Part shown: positions 26,890 through 35,598 of the stretch, piece by piece | How the letters are laid out: every line of letters begins with the position of its first letter | How positions within the stretch are numbered: the stretch's first letter is position 1 | Notes under the pieces: model-generated | Told to the model about the DNA's origin: nothing | The model's database searches: none | Seen by the model: the letters and a program-made list of their open reading frames with translations, nothing else | Program-made: the position numbers and the translations under genes | Assembly: GCA_963829705.1 (NCBI GenBank) | Contig: CAWHJN010000001.1 | Coordinates: 620,001-684,000 of the forward strand | Direction of reading: 5' to 3' | Source: CAWHJN01 sp963829705 | GTDB lineage: Bacteria; Bacteroidota; Rhodothermia; Rhodothermales; BA12 | DNA length: 64,000 bases

Positions 26890-28356
26890 ATGAACTCTAC
26901 CAGACCCTTCATCCGGCGCGTCGCGGCGCTGGGCCTCTCGGGCACCTTGCTCCTCGGAGCAGGCTGCGACCTCATCGATCCGACGAGCGTCACCAACCCC
27001 AACATCACCGAGAACACCGCCCTCGAGTTGCCCGCGCTGGGAGGGCCGTGGCTCAACGGCCTCCAGCGCCAACTGGTGCTCGTGTACAACAGCGCCCTGC
27101 CGGAGTTGGAGCTGGCCTCGGACAACTACGTCAACACCAACAATTTCTACCTCGCCGACGACCGGCTGGATTTCCTCAACGACCAGCATCCGACTGTTCA
27201 GGAGTTGCAGTTCTACATCGCCGACCTGCGGGAATCGGCAGAATTTGGGCTCACCGAGGTGCGCGCCCGGGACGCGGGCCTGACGGCCACGCAGCTATCC
27301 GAGTTCTACTTCTACAAAGGCTACGCGCACTTGGCGGCGGCGATGTATTTCAAGACGCTTCCCGCCGGCGACGGTGGCGTGGCGGTGCCCAGCGCGGAGC
27401 ACTACCGGCTCGCCATCGAGGCGTTCGATGCGGCCCTCGCGGCAGGCGGAAGCGCGGCCAACGTGCCGAGCTATCACCTTGCCAAGGCGCGCGCGCACTT
27501 CTACCTAGGGGAACGTCCTGAGGCGCTGGCGGCTGCCAACGCCGCGATCGCTGCCGACGCCGACTACGTCCGCTTCGTGCACTTCGACCCGATCAACACG
27601 ACCGCGCTGGAGCCGACCGACAGCGCCATCGAAAACGCCATCTGGGAGCGCTCCACGACCGACCTCCAACCGCTGCCCCGCCTCGACTTTCTCGACCCCA
27701 AGTTCAACGACTATGGATCTTCGACGACGGACGCTGCGGTGCCGATGTTCAAGATCGAGGAGGCGTACCTGATCAAAGCACAGGCCGAACTGGCAGCGAG
27801 CGACCTGGCTGCCGCGAAGGCGACGATGAAAGACGTGATCGCGCTCGTCGCCACGCGGCCTCTCGCTACCATCGAGGACACCGACAAGCGCACCTCGCGC
27901 GCGCCCAACACGCGTCCCAACACAGCCGAGTGGAAGGTCAAGCGCACGCCGAGCCAGGCTGCCGAGGCAGGGCTGGTGCTCACGCGCAGCGCGGGGACGC
28001 AGATCGCGGTGCCTACTATCTCGGGCACATCGGTGACAGCGGATCAGGTGGACGCCGCCGCGAGTGTGGACGCCGCGCTGGAGGTGCTCTACCTGCTGCG
28101 GCAGGAGATCTTTATGGCCGAAGGACTGCGTTTTGTCGATCTGGGGCTGAAGATGCCCGTCCACGAAGAAGAAGCGCTCACGAACGCCAACATCACGGCG
28201 GAAGACCGGCAGGGCCAGATCCCCTCGTTCCTGCCGCGGGGCGAATTCGACGATGCCACGCTCGACTTCGACGCCAGGCTTGCCACGATCAAACACGACC
28301 TCAACGCCATCCTGGTTGCCAACAAATCGTCGGATCTCGTCGTGCCCTTTTTCTAA
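26890..28356 (+). CDS. SusD/RagB-family substrate-binding lipoprotein
   Basis: The 488-residue lipoprotein has a signal peptide with lipobox LLGAGC, so Cys at about 28 is acylated. The N-terminal SusD segment (NPNITENTALELPALGGPWL) and TPR-like helices follow (LSEFYFYKGYAHLAAAMYF, YHLAKARAHFYLGERPEALA). It ends with the RagB-type LRQEIFMAEGLRFVDLGLKM. It should sit on the cell surface as the lid of the SusC channel encoded 84 bases upstream. The order susC then susD and the divergent regulator form a complete uptake locus without visible degradative enzymes. Confidence 0.92.
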   Translation: MNSTRPFIRRVAALGLSGTLLLGAGCDLIDPTSVTNPNITENTALELPALGGPWLNGLQRQLVLVYNSALPELELASDNYVNTNNFYLADDRLDFLNDQHPTVQELQFYIADLRESAEFGLTEVRARDAGLTATQLSEFYFYKGYAHLAAAMYFKTLPAGDGGVAVPSAEHYRLAIEAFDAALAAGGSAANVPSYHLAKARAHFYLGERPEALAAANAAIAADADYVRFVHFDPINTTALEPTDSAIENAIWERSTTDLQPLPRLDFLDPKFNDYGSSTTDAAVPMFKIEEAYLIKAQAELAASDLAAAKATMKDVIALVATRPLATIEDTDKRTSRAPNTRPNTAEWKVKRTPSQAAEAGLVLTRSAGTQIAVPTISGTSVTADQVDAAASVDAALEVLYLLRQEIFMAEGLRFVDLGLKMPVHEEEALTNANITAEDRQGQIPSFLPRGEFDDATLDFDARLATIKHDLNAILVANKSSDLVVPFF

Positions 28357-28365
28357 TCTTGCCGC

Positions 28366-28400
28366 GAGGCGCAGGCCATGCCTCCGACAGCCTGCGCCTC
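28366..28400 (+). terminator. Terminator hairpin after susD
   Basis: GAGGCGCAGGC and GCCTGCGCCTC form a perfect 11-base stem with a 13-base loop ten bases after the susD stop. The pyrimidine-rich tail TCTGTGCCCC follows. It probably ends the susCD transcript. Confidence 0.65.
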
Positions 28401-28426
28401 TCTGTGCCCCCTCAATTGCTCTCGTC

Positions 28427-28924
28427 ATGCCTCGAAAAAACCGCATCTTGCTCTCCGACGCCGAGCGCCGTTCCCTCGAACAGACTGTCCGCACGGGACG
28501 GCACCACGCGCGCACGATAGCCCACGCGCGCATCCTGCTCCTGTCCGACGAGTCGCCCGATGGGTCGTCTTGGACGGACAGGCAGATTGCGGAGGCGCTG
28601 CATTGCGCGGTATCGACGGTCGAGAACGTGCGACGGCGGTTTGCGCGCGAGGGGATGAAAGGGGCACTCCGGGTGCGGAAGGCGTCGCATCATCGCAAGC
28701 GATGTTTGACCCCAGAAGCGCGCGACTACCTGCTCACGCTGGCGCGCTCGGCGCCGCCCAACGGACACGCACGGTGGACCCTGCGGCTACTCACCGACTC
28801 CTTCGTGGCGCAGGCGCACGCACACGGCCTGCTCAACCGGTCTATCAGCCACGAGACGATTCGGCTTACGTTGAAACAACACGGTGCCCCTCGCTTGTCC
28901 TCCACTCGTTGGATGCATGCATGA
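28427..28924 (+). mobile_element. Truncated IS630-type transposase, HTH half only
   Basis: The 165-residue frame starts MPRKNRILLSDAERRSLEQ and contains the winged HTH region of IS630-type transposases (ARILLLSDE, WTDRQIAEALHCAVSTVENV, RFAREGMKGAL). The linker ends with HETIRLTLKQHG. The DDE nuclease domain that should follow is missing, and the frame ends within 12 codons of foreign-looking sequence. The stop overlaps the next gene by ATGA. It is probably an insertion remnant behind the susD terminator, though a retained DNA-binding role is possible. Confidence 0.72.
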
Positions 28925-29445
28925 AACCTGGCTTTCCACTCGTCCTGTTTTTCGTCACGCTCGCCGTACCCCTGGCCGCCCAGCCTGCCCCCTGCAACAC
29001 CCCCGAGCACGACACACTCGACTTTTGGGTGGGCACCTGGAATCTGTCGTGGCCCGTACCCGGTGACTCCACAGGACAGATGACCGGGGGCACCAACACC
29101 ATCGCCCGGTCTTACAACGGGTGCGTGATCGAAGAACACTTCGTGGCCGAGACAGGCTTCGCAGGCATGAGCACATCGGTGTACCACCGAGCCTCCGGTG
29201 AGTGGCGTCAGACGTGGGTGGACAATGGCGGCAGCTATCTCCTGCTCACCGGCGGACGCGCGGCGGACGGGCAGGTGTACCTGCGCACGGCTCCATTCAC
29301 CAACCCGCAGGGCCAGACGCAGATCAACCGGATGACGTGGACGGACGTGACGCCCGACGCCCTCACGTGGCACTGGCAGCGTTCACTGGACGATGGCGCG
29401 ACGTGGACGACGATGTGGGCCATCCGCTACACACGTCGCCTGTAA
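28921..29445 (+). CDS. Secreted DUF1579-like protein
   Basis: The 174-residue protein has a signal peptide (FPLVLFFVTLAVPLAAQ) followed by HDTLDFWVGTWNLSW, the hallmark opening of DUF1579 and related lipocalin-like proteins. Regular beta strands follow (GCVIEEHFVAETGFAGMS, then YHRASGEWRQTWVDNGG). It is exported, with no lipobox. Function is unknown; such proteins may bind small ligands. Its start codon overlaps the stop of the truncated transposase, so the original promoter region may have been replaced by the insertion. Confidence 0.72.
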   Translation: MKPGFPLVLFFVTLAVPLAAQPAPCNTPEHDTLDFWVGTWNLSWPVPGDSTGQMTGGTNTIARSYNGCVIEEHFVAETGFAGMSTSVYHRASGEWRQTWVDNGGSYLLLTGGRAADGQVYLRTAPFTNPQGQTQINRMTWTDVTPDALTWHWQRSLDDGATWTTMWAIRYTRRL

Positions 29446-29550
29446 TCACGCCATGGGTCCCTTCAGGGCAGGCGTTACCGTTCCGTCTCGCCCCGGCCTC
29501 AACTGCGTGGCAGAGGGCGCGTTGGCGGACCTCCACCCTCCTCCTGCCCG

Positions 29551-29982
29551 ATGCTCCGCACGCTCAACTCGCGCCTCGACACCCTCCGCGACCTCGGACT
29601 GCTCATCATTCGCGTGGGCGTCGGCCTCTCGTTCATGTTCCATGGGTGGCCCAAGCTCGCCGGAGGCCCCGAGCGATGGGCGGCCGTCGCCGAGTTTGCC
29701 GGGATCACGTTCCTGCCGACATTCTTCGGCTTCATAGGCGGGCTTGCCGAATTCGCGGGCGGCCTGCTGCTCGCTCTCGGCCTGCTCTACCGCCCCGCGT
29801 GCCTGTTCCTGTTCGGGACGATGGCTTTCGCGTTCTCGGCCCACCTCCGCGCAGGCGACGGCTTCGGCGACTTCTCGCACTCGCTCGAACTCGGCTTCGT
29901 CTTCGCCGGGCTCTTTTTCATAGGCGCGGGCCGCTTCAGCGTGGACGAGTACGTGTTCAACAAGCAGCACTTCGGGTACTGA
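29551..29982 (+). CDS. DoxX family membrane protein
   Basis: The 143-residue protein has four hydrophobic helices and the DoxX features RVGVGLSFMFHGWPKLAGG near residue 25 and GGLAEFAGGLLLALGLL. DoxX-type proteins are small inner-membrane proteins tied to redox or thiol stress in some bacteria, but their activity is not settled. It is a single gene, convergent with the erythromycin-esterase-like gene ten bases away. Length is typical. Confidence 0.88.
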   Translation: MLRTLNSRLDTLRDLGLLIIRVGVGLSFMFHGWPKLAGGPERWAAVAEFAGITFLPTFFGFIGGLAEFAGGLLLALGLLYRPACLFLFGTMAFAFSAHLRAGDGFGDFSHSLELGFVFAGLFFIGAGRFSVDEYVFNKQHFGY

Positions 29983-29992
29983 CGGGCGCGCG

Positions 29993-31366
29993 TCAGTCGG
30001 TGAGCAGGCGGAACGGGTGCGCGCGCGGGAGGCTCGGGGCATGACTCGGCCCCAGCGGGGTCACGGCGTGCGTCTCGTCGAACCAGATCCATTCGTCGAA
30101 CTGCGCGGCGAGGACGGCGGGGAAATAGTGGCTCTGAAGCTCCGTCTCGGGCCGGTAGATCACGCCGATGGCGCGTTCGAGGCGTGGGCGACTCAGCTCG
30201 CGGCGCAGGATTTCCGGCGCGTTTCTCAGCGGCAGCACAAAGCGTGGCACGCCGCTGTCGTGAGCGAGCTTTTCGTAGCTCTCCGGGTGAGACGGCTGCA
30301 CGCGCTTCGTCTCGGCCTTCGCGCCCCAGTCGCTCGCAGCCATCACCGTCCCCGTGTGCGTGCCGAAGCCGATGAGGTAGGCACGGTCACGATAAGCGCG
30401 GCGGCAGAGGTAGCCCAGATTGATCTCGCCGCGCTGCCCCATGTACGTGGCCGCCGCGTCGCCGAGGTGCGAATTATGCGCCCATACGACGGCTTTCGCG
30501 TCGTCGCCCCAGAAAGCCAGCAGGTTCTCGAGCGTTTCCATCATGTGCGTGTCGCGCAGGTTCCACGTCGAGACATTGCCGTAGAACATCTCGCGGTAGT
30601 ACGCCTCGGCGTTCTGCACGACGCGGGCGTTCTGCGTGGCGTCGAAGTACGGGAACGCCTCGTGGTGCGCCTCAGGGCCGTCTCCTGTCGTCAGCCGTAG
30701 CCGCTGCTTCAGCAGAACCTGGAGCATCTCCACCGCCTCGCGCTCGCAGTCGCGGTAGCGATCCGTCACGACGGCCTGCCCGTACTTTGCGGGGTCGTCG
30801 GAAAACGGTTCGAGGCAGGCGTACCGCGCGCGTGCGACGCCCGCCAACTCGGCATCCTGCGCCTCGAGGTAGCGGACGACTTCGTTGAGCGACGTGTAGA
30901 GGCTGTAGAGGTCGAGACCAAAGAACCCGGCACGGTCGTCCATTTCGCGGTCGGCGTTCCAGCCGCGCAGCCACTCGACGAAGGCGGCCACCTCCTCGTT
31001 GCGCCACATCCACGTGGGAAAGCGCGCGAACGCTTCCCACTCCTGCTCACCTGGCTCGCGGTTCCGCACGTAGGCGTCAATGCGCTCGGCGTCGGGCCAG
31101 TCGGCCTCAATGGCGACGATGCGGAAGCCTTTGCGCTGGATGAGCGCCTGCGTGATGCGCGCACGTAGACGATAAAACTCGCTCGTGCCATGGCTCGCCT
31201 CGCCGATACACACCACGCGCGCGTCGCCGATACGGTCGAGGAGCGCGTCGAGGTTGGCGTTGTCGACCTCACCGAACGGCTCGGCGTGCTCAGCCATCAA
31301 ACGGGCGACCTCGGCGGGCGTCCGGTAAGCATCGGGGAGCAATTCGCGGCGGGGCGTGGATTCCAT
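29993..31366 (-). CDS. Erythromycin esterase-like protein
   Basis: The 457-residue protein matches the Ere-like hydrolase family: VCIGEASHGTSEFYRLRA near residue 52 holds the catalytic Glu and His, followed by AIEADWPDAERIDAYVR, GFFGLDLYSLYTSL and VVWAHNSHLGD with further conserved His. There is no signal peptide. True macrolide esterases are a minority of this family and most members have unknown substrates, so resistance should not be assumed. The gene begins 29 bases after the OmpA-like gene and may be read with it. Confidence 0.85.
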   Translation of the reverse strand: MESTPRRELLPDAYRTPAEVARLMAEHAEPFGEVDNANLDALLDRIGDARVVCIGEASHGTSEFYRLRARITQALIQRKGFRIVAIEADWPDAERIDAYVRNREPGEQEWEAFARFPTWMWRNEEVAAFVEWLRGWNADREMDDRAGFFGLDLYSLYTSLNEVVRYLEAQDAELAGVARARYACLEPFSDDPAKYGQAVVTDRYRDCEREAVEMLQVLLKQRLRLTTGDGPEAHHEAFPYFDATQNARVVQNAEAYYREMFYGNVSTWNLRDTHMMETLENLLAFWGDDAKAVVWAHNSHLGDAAATYMGQRGEINLGYLCRRAYRDRAYLIGFGTHTGTVMAASDWGAKAETKRVQPSHPESYEKLAHDSGVPRFVLPLRNAPEILRRELSRPRLERAIGVIYRPETELQSHYFPAVLAAQFDEWIWFDETHAVTPLGPSHAPSLPRAHPFRLLTD

Positions 31367-31395
31367 TCTCCTGCGCGGGAATCGACGAAGAAGCT

Positions 31396-32328
31396 TTACT
31401 CGGCAGGCAGCACCTTGAATTCGACGCGGCGGTTGAGGGTGCGGCCCGTCGGGTTCTGGTTGGTGACGAAAGGCTGCGATTCGCCGTAGCCACGCGCGAC
31501 GAGGCGCGACGGGTCGAGCGCGTACTTCTCGATGAGGTACTGCCGAACGGTCTCGGCGCGGTCCTGCGACAGCTTCTGGTTGTAGGCGTCGCTGCCGATG
31601 TTGTCGGTGTGGCCGCCGACCTCGACGTTCAGGTCCGGATACTTGCGCAGCACCTCGCCCACCGGGTCGATGAGTGCGCCCGCGCCGTCGAGCAGCGTGC
31701 TCTTGTCGAACTCAAAGTTGACGCCGACGGCGCGGAAGAGACCCGTCTCCAGAATCGCCCGCTCGACCTCGCGGACGGTCGGCATCTGCGCGACATTCGC
31801 GGGTGGCAGCGCGGGCACGTTGCCACGCCCTGGCGGGGTGATGCCCGAAGGATTCACCGTCACCGTGTCGCGGACGTAGACGGTATCCACGCGCGTGATG
31901 CCCGCCTGGCCCGGCGTGGTGGCTCCGGTGCCTGGCATGGTGACCACGGTGCCCGGCGGCTGGTAGAACGTATATGTATCCTCCAGCTGCCGCCCCAATC
32001 CGGGCCGGATGCGATCCAGCGCAGACCGCTCGGAGGGCGTCAGCGGTGCAGCCAGCGCGGGCGGCGGCACCGACCGGTTCCCTTCCGCCCCTGGCATCAC
32101 CACCACCTGCGGCGCGGGCGCGGGCACGACTACGATGATGGGCTGCACTACCCGCCCCTGCTGCCCGCGGATCGCCTGGATGCGCTGCCGCACCCCGGAA
32201 ACACCCGCCGGTGCAGCACCCTGCCGCATCACTACACGAGGGGCGGTCGTATCGGCGGGAGCCGTCTGCGCGTGCAGCGGCACCCCGCCCACGAGGGCGG
32301 CCAGCATCAGAATCGTCAGCAGCCGCAT
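31396..32328 (-). CDS. OmpA-family peptidoglycan-binding protein
   Basis: The 310-residue protein has a signal peptide (LLTILMLAALVGGVPLHA) and a Pro/Val-rich middle with low complexity. Its C-terminal OmpA domain runs from about 200: NFEFDKSTLLDGAGALID, VGGHTDNIGSDAYNQKLS, QDRAETVRQYL and the final NRRVEF. Asp and Arg residues that bind diaminopimelate are present. It should tether the outer membrane to the wall. Its ATG overlaps the stop of the upstream multi-barrel gene by one base (TGATG), so the two are translationally coupled and probably work together. Confidence 0.88.
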   Translation of the reverse strand: MRLLTILMLAALVGGVPLHAQTAPADTTAPRVVMRQGAAPAGVSGVRQRIQAIRGQQGRVVQPIIVVVPAPAPQVVVMPGAEGNRSVPPPALAAPLTPSERSALDRIRPGLGRQLEDTYTFYQPPGTVVTMPGTGATTPGQAGITRVDTVYVRDTVTVNPSGITPPGRGNVPALPPANVAQMPTVREVERAILETGLFRAVGVNFEFDKSTLLDGAGALIDPVGEVLRKYPDLNVEVGGHTDNIGSDAYNQKLSQDRAETVRQYLIEKYALDPSRLVARGYGESQPFVTNQNPTGRTLNRRVEFKVLPAE

Positions 32329-34874
32329 CAGAAGTTCAGTTTATAGCCGAGCAGGATGCGGTTGTAATCGAAGAAGTTCGGAGCCGAATACTCGATCATC
32401 ACCGCGCCCGGTCCGAAGCGGTAGTCCGCGCCCAGCATCAGGTTGAGGCCGAGGTCGAGACCCTTGAGCCCTTCACGCGAAATGAAGCCCAGCCCGACGC
32501 CGGCGTACGGGTAGAGATCCCGCACGTAATCGTCGCTCGCAAAGGGGAAGACCGCGTTTCCAAAGACCTGGAACGACGTGCCGTCGCCGAAGCCGAAGGC
32601 GGCCTCGGGCACGAACTTGAAGCCCGTGTTTGTGGGACGCGTAAACTCGGCGCGGACGCCAAAGAGGAACTGGTTGGTCCCGTTGCCTGTGCGGAAACCG
32701 AGGTACGGGAAGGCATTCGTGAACTGCCGCCCCAGCACGCCGCTGTCGGTGGTGACTATGCGCGTGGTGCCCGCGTTCGCGCCATCCACGACGGTCACGT
32801 TGGGCTGATCCGCCGTGCTGACGACCTGCCGCGTCTCGATGGCGTTGAGGCGGCGGTCGAGGCGCGCTTCGATCTCGGCAAGGCGCACCTCCATGCGCTG
32901 CGCCGCTTCGAGGTCGGCCATGCGGGCGTCGCTCTGTGCCAGCTGCTGAAGCTGCTGCTGTACGGCGCTCGAAACGGCCTGCTGGATCTCGGCCTGCGTC
33001 ACCTGCTGGCTGTCGGAGCGTGCCATCTCGGACTGGATGGTCTCGCGCACGATCTGCTGGATCTGTGCGGGCGTCATCTGCGCCACGGTGCCCTGCATGG
33101 CCGTGCCCTGAGGCGCGCCCTGCTGCGTTGCCATCGGCGTGCCGCTCTGCGTCACCACGACGGGCGTGGCATAGGTGTCCACGGTCGTCTCGCCGACGGT
33201 GTCGCCGAAGCGGACGTAGATCTCGCCAACGTTGGGCACGGGCAGCGCGAGGGTCTGGCCCGAGAGGTTGTTCGTCGAGGTCCGCATCATCTGCTCGTCG
33301 GCCATCTGGCGCTCGATGCGCTCGGCGCGTTCGAGGCGCTGCTGCTCCTGCGGCGTCAGACGCGACTGCGGCACGCCCTGCACACGCCCGTCGCGTTCGA
33401 TGTAGACGGTATCGCGCTGGCTGGCGCGCTGGCGGAGGCTTTCGATCTCGGACTGGAGGCGCTCGATCTCGGCGCGCTCCTCGTCGGAGGCGTTTTCGTA
33501 CGCGGTGCTCGTCGAGTCGAGTTCGCTGCGGAGGCTTGCGCGCTGCTCGCGCAGCCGCTCGATCTCCTGCTCGGCGCTCGTCATCGCGCGCAGCCGGCGC
33601 TCCCGCTCAGCAGCAGCGACGTCACGCGCCGAGTTGCCACCGCCAAAGCTGAACTCGACGCCTGCGGTGTACATCCACGAGTTGTAGACGCTGCTCGGCG
33701 TGGCTACGTCGTCCAACTCCTGATCGCTCATCAGCAGGCTGCGAAGGCCGGCGTTGAGGCGGAAGTTGCTGCTCAGCGGCACGTCTATGCCTGCGCCGCC
33801 CGTCGCGAAAAAGCGGCTGTCGGGCGCGGCGAAGACGTCCTCAGCCTCGTAGCCGTCGTCCACGTTCATGTAGCCGCCGCCGACGACGAGGTAGGGCGTG
33901 AGGCTGCTCCCGAGGCCTGACGACGCGAAGCGCAGGTTGAGTTCGCCGCCATAGAACTGCATGTCACGGAATTCGATGGGGCTCTTATCGAAGAGTTCGT
34001 CCTCGTCGGTGGCGCGCCAGTAGAAACCGCGCAGGCCCACGTACGGCCCCAGGTCGATGCCCGCGTTGACGCCCGAGACGGGCTGCTGGCTCGGGAAGTT
34101 GCCCAGCTTCTGGTTGAAGTCGATGCGCCCGTAGAACGGCTGCGCGTAGATGCGGGGCACGCCGCCGCCGAGCTGGTCAGCGATGGCCCGGTCGATGTCC
34201 GACATCTCGCCGCGCCCGCGCCCGCCGAGGTAAAGCATCAGCGCCGCCCGCACGTTGGTGTTGTAAACCGTGCGGATGGGGAAATCGTCTTCGTCGAAGG
34301 GTTGCCCGCCGGTGACGAGCGGGTTGCCGAGTCCGAAGGTCGCAAACGGACTGTACCGGTAGCCCATGCGCGATGCTGACACCGTGAGCGTGTAGCGGTC
34401 GGCGACGGAGAACGTCAGCCCGGCCCCGGCATCGAGGTAGATGGACTCGGTCTTGCCAGCGTCGTCGGGCTTGAACTCGATGATGCCCGCGCCCGCCGTG
34501 ACAAACGGCAGCAGACCCGTCCGCCCGATGTTGAGGCGCAGGCGCCCGCCGTAGCGCGTCACGTCCACATCGCGCGTGTCGAGCGCTTCGAGCGCGCCTT
34601 GGATGGCCTGGTCGGAGCCGAAGTCGGAGAAGTCCGTCTTGGTGTCGTAGCTCATCAGGTACTCGCCCGCCACTTCGAGGTACTCGCCGAAGCCGAGGCC
34701 AAGCGCGCCCCCGTACGACCAGCTATCGGAGAGCCCGGCATCGTCACCGTAAAAGGTCCGCAGCCCGACGGGCGCGGCCGTGTAGGAGATGCCTGTTACC
34801 TGCGCCATACCGTCGAGGGGTAGGACGGCGAGCAGCAAAAGGGCGAAAAAAGTGGGAGTAGAAAAGCGTTTCAT
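32328..34874 (-). CDS. Large outer-membrane protein with several barrel-like parts and a coiled coil
   Basis: The 848-residue protein has a signal peptide (FFALLLLAVLPLDGMAQ). Three stretches look like small beta-barrels: about 25-215, 240-412 (ending GVEFSFGGG) and 715-848 (ending in Phe of LGYKLNF, a beta-signal). Between the second and third lie a charged coiled coil (about 415-487, EQEIERLREQRASLRSELDS), a second helical piece near 505-530, and a Gln-rich helical linker (about 590-690). I know no named family with this layout. Coupling to the OmpA gene suggests an envelope-spanning assembly. Strand numbers are estimates by eye. Confidence 0.65.
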   Translation of the reverse strand: MKRFSTPTFFALLLLAVLPLDGMAQVTGISYTAAPVGLRTFYGDDAGLSDSWSYGGALGLGFGEYLEVAGEYLMSYDTKTDFSDFGSDQAIQGALEALDTRDVDVTRYGGRLRLNIGRTGLLPFVTAGAGIIEFKPDDAGKTESIYLDAGAGLTFSVADRYTLTVSASRMGYRYSPFATFGLGNPLVTGGQPFDEDDFPIRTVYNTNVRAALMLYLGGRGRGEMSDIDRAIADQLGGGVPRIYAQPFYGRIDFNQKLGNFPSQQPVSGVNAGIDLGPYVGLRGFYWRATDEDELFDKSPIEFRDMQFYGGELNLRFASSGLGSSLTPYLVVGGGYMNVDDGYEAEDVFAAPDSRFFATGGAGIDVPLSSNFRLNAGLRSLLMSDQELDDVATPSSVYNSWMYTAGVEFSFGGGNSARDVAAAERERRLRAMTSAEQEIERLREQRASLRSELDSTSTAYENASDEERAEIERLQSEIESLRQRASQRDTVYIERDGRVQGVPQSRLTPQEQQRLERAERIERQMADEQMMRTSTNNLSGQTLALPVPNVGEIYVRFGDTVGETTVDTYATPVVVTQSGTPMATQQGAPQGTAMQGTVAQMTPAQIQQIVRETIQSEMARSDSQQVTQAEIQQAVSSAVQQQLQQLAQSDARMADLEAAQRMEVRLAEIEARLDRRLNAIETRQVVSTADQPNVTVVDGANAGTTRIVTTDSGVLGRQFTNAFPYLGFRTGNGTNQFLFGVRAEFTRPTNTGFKFVPEAAFGFGDGTSFQVFGNAVFPFASDDYVRDLYPYAGVGLGFISREGLKGLDLGLNLMLGADYRFGPGAVMIEYSAPNFFDYNRILLGYKLNF

Positions 34875-34932
34875 AGGGGCAGCAGAGAAGGCACAGTCAA
34901 GAGAGAGGACACTCGTTTGCGGTAAGAGCGTC

Positions 34933-35442
34933 TTATTTGCGCGTGAGCACGACGTTGAGGCGACCGGACACGTTGGTCAGGTTCAGGCCGCTGTATTTCG
35001 AGTCGTACTCTTCGAGGTTGACACCTGACACGGTGCCGTCGTAGGTCAGTGTCCCTGCGGCCTCGTCGAAGGCAAACTTGACTTCCCGCGGCAAGAGCAA
35101 CCGGCGGCGGTCCGCGTTGCGGTCGCCAAAGTCGACCACCACCCGGTTGCTTCCCTCGGTCCCATACCGCCCCGACAGGATGTACTGCTGCTGTTGGCCG
35201 GTAAACTTGAAGTTGAGCACATACGCCGACGAACCCGACGCAAACGTCATCTGGGAAGCAGGCGCGTCGAGGCGGGCCGCCACGTTCTCAGGGCCAATCA
35301 CGTTACCGGTGCCCGGCGTGAAAACCAGCGTCGTAATGGCGTACGCGCCGTCCACCTCGAGGGTGCTCACGCCCGGTTCGCTGTCGCATGCGGCGAGGCT
35401 GAGCGTGAAGAGCAGGATGGGGAGAAAAAAGCGAAATCGCAT
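34933..35442 (-). CDS. Predicted lipoprotein, unknown function
   Basis: The 169-residue protein has a signal peptide with lipobox LSLAAC at about residue 19, followed by a beta-rich domain (GAYAITTLVFTPGTGN, SSAYVLNFKFTGQQQQYI, GTLTYDGTVSG). It ends in LNVVLTRK. No catalytic motif is visible and I do not recognise the family. It lies 58 bases upstream of the multi-barrel/OmpA pair on the same strand, so it may belong to that envelope operon. Confidence 0.68.
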   Translation of the reverse strand: MRFRFFLPILLFTLSLAACDSEPGVSTLEVDGAYAITTLVFTPGTGNVIGPENVAARLDAPASQMTFASGSSAYVLNFKFTGQQQQYILSGRYGTEGSNRVVVDFGDRNADRRRLLLPREVKFAFDEAAGTLTYDGTVSGVNLEEYDSKYSGLNLTNVSGRLNVVLTRK

Positions 35443-35598
35443 GAGAGCAAAGGGACAGGTGAGAGATCGGAATGGGATGAGAGGAGCGCGTTGGCGCGTA
35501 GGTAGTGTACATCAACGAAGTGCCTACCGGCTACCGGTTCGGCTCCCCGCTACGACCGTTGAACCAAGCGTTACCAGAGCGTTTCGTGTGAGCAGTCT

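Noticed and set aside
29993..31366. Macrolide resistance gene
   Set aside because: The Ere-like family is broad and most members do not act on macrolides; no resistance or mobility context is present.
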